From CAYTQK01 sp964439745 (GTDB taxonomy: Bacteria > Desulfobacterota > Desulfobacteria > Desulfobacterales > Desulfosudaceae): 9,763 nt of DNA. The notes under the pieces were generated by a model. The model was given only the letters and a program-made list of their open reading frames with translations, did no database searches and had not been told where the DNA came from. The translations under genes were made by a program, and so were the position numbers. The stretch is from NCBI GenBank assembly GCA_964439745.1, contig CAYTQK010000112.1, forward strand, positions 1 to 9,763. Reading direction: 5' to 3'. Below are positions 1 to 5,460 of this stretch, piece by piece (position 1 is the first letter of the stretch; the number at the start of each line of letters is the position of its first letter).

Positions 1-4
1 CTTT

Positions 5-484
5 TCACAGGGCCAGAATCTTATCGGCCAGTCCCTTCACGTCGCTGCGCGGCCCGCCCGGCAGATCGGTCTGACTAGGATCATCCGTTAGCACGGCGGA
101 CAGGCCGCTTCTTGCCGCGTAGATCGGCGGAACTTCCCGGACCGCCCGCCAGACTTCCAGTTTCACGCCGGGACCCTCAATATACCCTTCCACCAAGACC
201 ACATCACAGGTCGAAAACAAGGCGGCCAGCCGCTCAAAGGGATTTTCATCCGGCTGCCGGGGCAGAAACACGGCCATCTGATCGGTGGTGGTGACCGCGG
301 CCGGGATGCTGCCGGCCTGGCGATGCTTCCAGGAATCCTTGCCGGGCCGGTCCAGCTCGTGGGCATGGCCGCTGTGCTTAAGGGTGCCGACCCGCCGTCC
401 CCGGTCGGTCAACTCCCGGACCAGGTCGACGATCAGGGTGGTCTTGCCGCTTTTTGTCCGTCCGACGATATGAATAATTTTCAT
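5..484 (-). CDS. mobB: Molybdopterin-guanine dinucleotide biosynthesis adaptor protein MobB
   Basis: MobB is a cytoplasmic P-loop GTP-binding protein that assists MobA in attaching GMP to molybdopterin to make the guanine-dinucleotide form of the molybdenum cofactor. The 159-residue product has a Walker A motif GRTKSGKTT at residues 8-16, the MobB-type segment GTLKHSG (33-39) followed by DRPGKDS (45-51), and a Walker B-like strand DVVLVEGY at 94-101. The length is close to the family norm. I chose the ATG at 484 because the P-loop normally begins within the first ten residues. An in-frame TTG at 532 would add 16 residues with no family character and no spaced ribosome-binding site. The Shine-Dalgarno sequence before 484 is weak (GGAA). 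It is the last gene seen in the operon, 85 bases after the 372-residue acyl-CoA dehydrogenase-like gene. mobA is not in the window. The assignment is firm; the exact start is less so. Confidence 0.92.
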   Translation of the reverse strand: MKIIHIVGRTKSGKTTLIVDLVRELTDRGRRVGTLKHSGHAHELDRPGKDSWKHRQAGSIPAAVTTTDQMAVFLPRQPDENPFERLAALFSTCDVVLVEGYIEGPGVKLEVWRAVREVPPIYAARSGLSAVLTDDPSQTDLPGGPRSDVKGLADKILAL

Positions 485-569
485 GCCGCATTCCGGGCCA
501 TGGCGTTGTCTTCCCCGGCAGAGACCCAGCAACTCCGCGCTGCCTGGAAATTTACCGCCAGCAGATTGG

Positions 570-1688
570 TTACAACAGTTCCCGGATGTACCGGATCTTC
601 TTCATGGGAAAATACCCCAGGAAGGCCTGGATATGGCCCAGGTCACGGAAGCGTTTTTCCTGGCCGAAATCCTTCATGTAGCCCACGCCGCCCAGGGCCT
701 GGATACCGTCGGTAACCACCTGGGGGGCCGCCCCGAGCACGTGCAGGGCCGCTGCCTGAAGCTTATTTTTCCAGCCGTTTTCCCGGCCGCTCACGCTCCG
801 GCAGGCATCCTCTACCAGCATATCGGCCACCTCCGCCTGAACGGCCATGGCGGAAAGCAGCATCTGTACTTCCGACCAGTCCCGGATTTTCCGGCCGCCC
901 TGGGAGCGTTCCCGGCAATATCCCAGGGCTTCCTGCAGGGAGCCTTTCATGACCCCGCCGGCCATGGCCGCGGCGATGAGCTGCATGCGGAGATAGACCT
1001 CGCGCAGCCAGCCGGTATCGGCCTGATCCGCGCCGACCGGCCGGGCCGGAACATCGCGCAGCTGCATATCCACGGCCGGACAGGCATGCAGTCCGTGGCT
1101 GACCACGACGTCGCTCCTGGTGATCCCCGTGGCGGCCGCGTCCACCAGAAAATAAGCGATTTTGCCGTCGCCTTCGAAGACGGCGGGCAGCAGGGCATGG
1201 CCGGCCAGGCCGCCGAGGACGACGTATTCCGTGGATCCGGTCAGGCGGAATTCCTCGCCATCCGGCACTGCCTTCAGTTTCACCGGGCTCTCCAGGGGAT
1301 TGGTCATGACCGGGCAGGCGATGAGAAAATCGTAAACGGTTTTGGGGTCGGCGGTAATTTCCGCCAGCACCTTTTCCTGCCCGGCGGCCAGGAGGATCTC
1401 CTGGGCCACGGTATTGGTGAAGATGATGCCGCCGAGACTGCTGTCTTGGCGGCAGATGTTGTCCAGGATCAGGCACAGGGCGGCCGTGCCGTGCCCCACC
1501 CCGCCCAGTTTTTCCGGCAGCATAATATGAAAGAAATCCAGCTCAAAGGCCTGCTCCAGGATCCGGTCAAAAAACGGTCCAAAGGGATAATGGTCGTTTT
1601 CCTCCCGTCCGACGGCCAGCTCCTTGCGGGCGAATTCCCGGGAAGCATTGTCAAGCATCTTCAGTTCCTTGTTGTCAGCTAAGCGCAT
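570..1688 (-). CDS. Acyl-CoA dehydrogenase-family protein lacking the usual catalytic glutamate
   Basis: This 372-residue protein has the overall length and C-terminal layout of acyl-CoA dehydrogenases, the FAD flavoproteins that make a 2,3-double bond in acyl-CoA esters. The C-terminal flavin-region signature is clear: QALGGVGY at 330-337, then KRFRD at 345-349. In canonical members the base is the Glu of a YEGT motif eight residues after that RD; here the aligned residues are FLGY (356-359), with Leu357 in place of Glu. The middle-domain TEP motif is also altered to TNP (129-131), and the usual FG of the R-x-x-FG motif reads GG (RSQGG, 261-265). The ATG at 1688 has a strong AGGAG eight bases upstream. 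The gene lies 52 bases after an acyl-CoA dehydrogenase gene with an intact active site, so it may be the non-catalytic partner of a mixed complex. An active enzyme with a relocated base is possible. Family call secure, function uncertain. Confidence 0.88.
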   Translation of the reverse strand: MRLADNKELKMLDNASREFARKELAVGREENDHYPFGPFFDRILEQAFELDFFHIMLPEKLGGVGHGTAALCLILDNICRQDSSLGGIIFTNTVAQEILLAAGQEKVLAEITADPKTVYDFLIACPVMTNPLESPVKLKAVPDGEEFRLTGSTEYVVLGGLAGHALLPAVFEGDGKIAYFLVDAAATGITRSDVVVSHGLHACPAVDMQLRDVPARPVGADQADTGWLREVYLRMQLIAAAMAGGVMKGSLQEALGYCRERSQGGRKIRDWSEVQMLLSAMAVQAEVADMLVEDACRSVSGRENGWKNKLQAAALHVLGAAPQVVTDGIQALGGVGYMKDFGQEKRFRDLGHIQAFLGYFPMKKIRYIRELL

Positions 1689-1740
1689 GACGTGACTCCT
1701 TTTCGTTATGACCGAAAGGTAAGCATTTCCATTTATGAAA

Positions 1741-3279
1741 TCAGTTCATCGAATGTGAGGCCGTCAAGCAATCACACTCCGGGGAAAAAACCGGCACTCC
1801 CTGGCAGGTGCGGCCGATCATCCGTTTAAACAGGTTGATGCGGTTAATCTGGTTGGTGCCCTCGTAAATCTGGTACAGCTTGGCATCCCGGGTGATTTTT
1901 TCAGCCCGCTGATCGTGGCGGACGCCGGCCTGCCCCATCAGCTCCATGGCCAGCCGGCTGTTCTGCATGCCCGCGTCCGTGCCGACGAACTTGGCCAGCG
2001 ACCCCCAGCCGTCAATGCGGTCGATCTCCTCGTCGCTCTGGCCGTCAAAGGAGATCTTCCGGAACAGCCAGGTGGCCAGCGGCAGCTTAAAAAAGGGGCG
2101 GGCCAGCACGCCGAAAAAGGATACCGGCGTAATTTTCAGCAGGTAATACATCAGCCTGGCATTGGTGGCCTTGGCCACGCCGTCCAGGCCGTTGGCATAG
2201 CCGGATTCGAAATGAGTCAGCCGGGCCACGGCCGCATTTTTATACATTTCCGCCAGCAGGGACTGGCACCACTCGTAATGGATCAGGCACTGCCCTTCCA
2301 CCGTGGTCTGGCGGGCAAAGCGCAGGGCCTGTTCAAAGGCCCCGCGGGCGGCACCCGTGCCAAAGGCGCTGACGCCCATGCGCGAAGCGGACCAGATATT
2401 GGCCAGGATCTGCTCGTTGATCTGCCGGGGGGACCGTTTGAAACCGGCGATCTGCGGGTTGTCCAGCAGCACGTATTCATCGGGCACAAAGCAGTTCTGA
2501 AAGATCAGCTCGCTGGCGATGGAGCCTTTCTGCCCCATCTTTTTTTCCCTTTTTCCAAAGGAAAAGCCCTTGTCGCCCGTCTTGACCGCCAGCATGACCA
2601 TGTTCTCGGAGGCCTTGTCCAGGTCGGTATAGGCGAACAGCATGTGCCAGGTGGACAGGTGGCCGTTGCTGATGAAAATCTTGCTGCCGCTGACCTCATA
2701 GCCGCCTTCCACCTTGCGGGCATGGCAGGCCAGGTTGCCGATGTCCATGAACTCCACGTTCTGGGAGTCCGTGCCGGCATCCGGTTCGGTCATGGCAAAG
2801 GAGATCAGGCAGGGCTGGCCGGTCTCTTCCCCCTTGACCACGTCCCGGGAGATGTGGTCGGCCAGCCGCATGTTCCAGGCGGAAGCCAGGGCCACGTAGC
2901 CCAGGTAGTGAACGCCGATGAGGTTGGCCATGGCGGCGCAGGCCGAGCCGATCTCTTCCATGAAGTAGCCGATGCAGGAGAGGCTGTATCCCTTTCCCCC
3001 GAAAATCTTGGGGATAAACATGGAATAAAACCCCCACTGGTTGGCCGTCTTGACAAAATCCCAGGGCAGATAATCCGGGTCGGCGTGCATCTTCAGATCA
3101 AGGGCGTCCACGTTCGGCCGGACCACTTCTTCGTTGAACCGGCGGGCGATGGCCATGACCTGCTTCATTTCCCTGATGATGCCTTTGGGCTGTTTGCCGG
3201 TGGCGCGGAGACTGCACATGATATCGTCAAACCGGGGTTCCTGTTCCAAAAAGACCTTGTTCTCTGACCGTCCCTTCAT
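1741..3279 (-). CDS. Acyl-CoA dehydrogenase, long form with intact active site
   Basis: FAD-dependent acyl-CoA dehydrogenase of 512 residues, predicted to oxidise an acyl-CoA to the 2,3-enoyl-CoA and pass electrons to an electron-transfer flavoprotein. Motifs follow the family order: MTEPDAGTDS at 163-172 and GSKIFISNG at 198-206 in the middle domain, and ITRDAKLYQIYEGTNQINR at 462-480, with Glu473 as the expected catalytic base. It is about 110-130 residues longer than the common 380-400. Part of the excess is roughly 50 extra residues between LLAEM (341-345) and the ELMGQAG segment (446-452), including a hydrophobic stretch at about 376-410. It also has an N-terminal extension and a Cys-bearing tail (ECDC, 501-504). 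The ATG at 3279 has GAGGAG a few bases upstream. It lies 28 bases after the SDR gene and 52 bases before the second acyl-CoA dehydrogenase gene. The substrate cannot be told from the sequence. Confidence 0.95.
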   Translation of the reverse strand: MKGRSENKVFLEQEPRFDDIMCSLRATGKQPKGIIREMKQVMAIARRFNEEVVRPNVDALDLKMHADPDYLPWDFVKTANQWGFYSMFIPKIFGGKGYSLSCIGYFMEEIGSACAAMANLIGVHYLGYVALASAWNMRLADHISRDVVKGEETGQPCLISFAMTEPDAGTDSQNVEFMDIGNLACHARKVEGGYEVSGSKIFISNGHLSTWHMLFAYTDLDKASENMVMLAVKTGDKGFSFGKREKKMGQKGSIASELIFQNCFVPDEYVLLDNPQIAGFKRSPRQINEQILANIWSASRMGVSAFGTGAARGAFEQALRFARQTTVEGQCLIHYEWCQSLLAEMYKNAAVARLTHFESGYANGLDGVAKATNARLMYYLLKITPVSFFGVLARPFFKLPLATWLFRKISFDGQSDEEIDRIDGWGSLAKFVGTDAGMQNSRLAMELMGQAGVRHDQRAEKITRDAKLYQIYEGTNQINRINLFKRMIGRTCQGVPVFSPECDCLTASHSMN

Positions 3280-3307
3280 GATGCTCCTCTTTTATACCAT
3301 ATTCAGG

Positions 3308-4117
3308 TTATACCCCTTGCACCATTTTCTCGGATATGGCATTGATCATCCGCCGGGGGGTAAACCGGTTCATAACGAAAAACAGGAACCACAGGTGCGG
3401 TTCGGGAATATAGACCCGCTTGCCCCGCATAAAGGCCTGCACTCCCTTGTCCGCGATGGTGTCCGGACTGCTTTTCCCGGCGAAGGAGTAAAACCGGAGC
3501 TTATCCGGAAAACCACCGCCCCGCAGCAGGGGCGTGTCCGTATAGCCGGGATTGAGCGTAAACACGGTAACGCCGGTGCCTTTCAGCTCCTGGTGAACGG
3601 CCTCGCTCATGCTCTGAACAAAGGCCTTGGTGGCGCCGTAAACGGTGTGACGGGGGGTCGGCACAAAGGCGGAAACCGAACTGACGTTGAAGACGTGGCC
3701 GCTGCCGCGGGCCACCATGTCGGGCAGAAAAAGCCGCATCAGGACCAGGTAGGCCCGCAGGTTGACGGCCAATACCCGCTCCTGGTCGACCAGGGACAAT
3801 TCATGAAAAAGCCCGAAAGCCATGGTGCCGGCGTTGTTGACCAGCACGTCGATCCGGGGCACCAGCTCCCGGACCTGCTCGTACATCTCCGCCGGTCCTT
3901 CCGGCCGGGCCAGGTCGCCGGTCAGGGTGTGCACGGTTACGCCATACGACTCATCCAGTTCCTCCGCCCAGGATTCCAGGACCTCCTTTTCCTGGTCCAG
4001 TGCGGCCAGCACCAGGCCGGCGCTCTGTTCGGCAAAGGCCCGGGACAGGGCCCGGCCGATCCCGGACGAGGCACCGGTAATAAACACCTGCTTGTCCTTC
4101 AGGCTGATATAGCTCAT
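3308..4117 (-). CDS. Short-chain dehydrogenase/reductase (classical SDR)
   Basis: A 269-residue NAD(P)-dependent oxidoreductase with a Rossmann fold. The classical SDR motifs are in order: TGASSGIG at 14-21 (dinucleotide binding), NNAG at 94-97, a catalytic Ser in NVSS (144-147), YGATK with Tyr160 and Lys164, and NPG at 189-191. The usual basic residues after the second strand of NADP-preferring members are replaced by Leu40-Asp41 (AALDQEKE), which mildly favours NAD; this is inference. The C-terminal tail has a hydrophobic stretch (WFLFFVM, 243-249), as in some fatty-acyl or membrane-associated SDRs. The start at 4117 has a GGGGAG-type ribosome-binding site. It begins 20 bases after moeA ends and finishes 28 bases before the first acyl-CoA dehydrogenase gene. 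A role in oxidising or reducing a hydroxyacyl or ketone intermediate of the same pathway is plausible, but the substrate is unknown. Confidence 0.92.
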   Translation of the reverse strand: MSYISLKDKQVFITGASSGIGRALSRAFAEQSAGLVLAALDQEKEVLESWAEELDESYGVTVHTLTGDLARPEGPAEMYEQVRELVPRIDVLVNNAGTMAFGLFHELSLVDQERVLAVNLRAYLVLMRLFLPDMVARGSGHVFNVSSVSAFVPTPRHTVYGATKAFVQSMSEAVHQELKGTGVTVFTLNPGYTDTPLLRGGGFPDKLRFYSFAGKSSPDTIADKGVQAFMRGKRVYIPEPHLWFLFFVMNRFTPRRMINAISEKMVQGV

Positions 4118-4137
4118 CCTCTCTCCCCAGTCAGGTC

Positions 4138-5448
4138 TTATTTTTCCAGGTAGTGGATTTTCATCAACGAACCTTCCCGGATCATCTTAACATCTTCCGG
4201 CACCTCAATAAAGACATCGGCCTCGCGCATGGGACTGAAGATCCCGGAGCGCTGCTCGGAAATGATCCAGACCTGCTGGTCCGCCCCCTTTTCCTGCAGC
4301 ATTCCCTTGAGAAACTTGCGCCGTCCCGGCCGCAGTATGCGGCTGTTGCGGACCCGGGCATAACCGGTTTTCAGGCCCCAGTAGTTTTTACCGAGCATCT
4401 TGTCAATGACCGGTTTAACGAACAGGAAAAAATTGGTGGCCGAGGAGACGGGGTTGCCCGGCAGACCAAAGATCAGGGTGTGCCCCTTTTTCCCGAAAAA
4501 AAGGGGTTTGCCGGGTTTGACCCGCACCCGCCAGAAAATTTCCCGGACCCCGGCCCGCTGCAGCGTCTCATGCACGATATCGTAATCCCCCACCGAGACA
4601 CCGCCGGACAGGAGCAGGATATCCTTGCCGCTGTTCTGCTCCAGGGCGGTCAGCAGCCGGCCGGACTTGTCGGCCACCCGCTCGGGCGGGGCGACAAGCA
4701 CCCCGGCCTTTTGGAGAAAGCCATGAAGAAAATAGCCGTTGATGTCGTAAATCCGGCCGTCGGCCAGGGGCTGACCGGGCGGCACCAGTTCACTGCCGGT
4801 GGAAATGATCCCGATGGCCGGCTTCCGGGACACTGTCACCTCGGCCACGCCGCAGCTGGCCATGATGCCCATGAGAACGGCATCCACGCTGGTCCCCGCG
4901 GCGGCCACTTTCTGCCCGGGCAGCAGATCCCGGCCCCGGTGAATAATATAGTGATTTTCCCCGGCGCCGTCGAGAATCTCCACCCGGTCCGCATCCACCG
5001 TCCGGGTCTTTTCGATCTTGATGACCGCGTCCGCCCCTTCCGGCACGGCGGCACCGGTCATGATCCGGACCGCCTCCCCGGAGCGCAGCACCCGCGAAGA
5101 AACACGCCCCGCCGGCACCTCATCCACCACCCGCAGGATGACGGGTGTTTCCGCGGCGGCGGCCTCTACGTCAACGGCTTTGACGGCATACCCGTCCATG
5201 GTGGACTTGTTGAACGGCGGCACGGCCAGGGCGCTCTCCACATCCGCCCGCAGAATCCTGTCGAGGCTGTCCACCAGGGGGACCGTTTCGACGGCCGGGG
5301 TGGCCGGCACCGCCGACAAACACAGGCGCAGGGCCTCCTCGTACTCCATAAGGTGCGCGGCAAAATCCGGCAGGTTTTTCCGTTTTTCCGGGGCGGCTGC
5401 ACCGCCGTCTGCGGCGACCGGCGCGGCCGTTCTCTTCTTTTGGTTCAT
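4138..5448 (-). CDS. moeA: Molybdopterin molybdenumtransferase MoeA
   Basis: MoeA inserts molybdate (or tungstate) into adenylylated molybdopterin to give the active cofactor, in the cytoplasm. The 436-residue product carries the family hallmarks: PPFNKSTMDGYAV at 77-89, with the Asp of MDGYA conserved; STGSEL at 216-221; SGGVSVGDYD at 281-290; and GLPGNPVS at 328-335, followed by the C-terminal barrel domain. The start is the ATG at 5448: an AGGAG lies six bases upstream, whereas the ATG at 5454 directly abuts that same AGGAG and cannot use it. Compared with typical MoeA proteins there are about 33 extra N-terminal residues, rich in Ala and Lys, before the LMEYEEAL segment that matches the usual beginning. 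The gene starts 10 bases after the lipoprotein gene ends, and its ribosome-binding site touches that stop codon, so translational coupling is likely. mobB, the other cofactor gene, lies at the far end of the operon. Confidence 0.95.
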   Translation of the reverse strand: MNQKKRTAAPVAADGGAAAPEKRKNLPDFAAHLMEYEEALRLCLSAVPATPAVETVPLVDSLDRILRADVESALAVPPFNKSTMDGYAVKAVDVEAAAAETPVILRVVDEVPAGRVSSRVLRSGEAVRIMTGAAVPEGADAVIKIEKTRTVDADRVEILDGAGENHYIIHRGRDLLPGQKVAAAGTSVDAVLMGIMASCGVAEVTVSRKPAIGIISTGSELVPPGQPLADGRIYDINGYFLHGFLQKAGVLVAPPERVADKSGRLLTALEQNSGKDILLLSGGVSVGDYDIVHETLQRAGVREIFWRVRVKPGKPLFFGKKGHTLIFGLPGNPVSSATNFFLFVKPVIDKMLGKNYWGLKTGYARVRNSRILRPGRRKFLKGMLQEKGADQQVWIISEQRSGIFSPMREADVFIEVPEDVKMIREGSLMKIHYLEK

Positions 5449-5454
5449 GTCCAT

Positions 5455-5460
5455 CTCCTT
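5455..5460 (-). promoter_or_regulatory. moeA ribosome-binding site overlapping the upstream stop codon
   Basis: On the minus strand the sequence reads TAAGGAGATGGACATG. The TAA ends the beta-helix lipoprotein gene and its last bases form part of the AAGGAG Shine-Dalgarno sequence. Spacing to the second ATG (5448) is six bases, which decides the moeA start. The arrangement suggests that ribosomes ending on the lipoprotein message re-initiate on moeA. Confidence 0.8.

Noticed and set aside
483..3267. Long plus-strand open frames (399 and 450 codons) over the two acyl-CoA dehydrogenase genes
   Set aside because: They lie opposite well-supported genes and have no recognisable domain.
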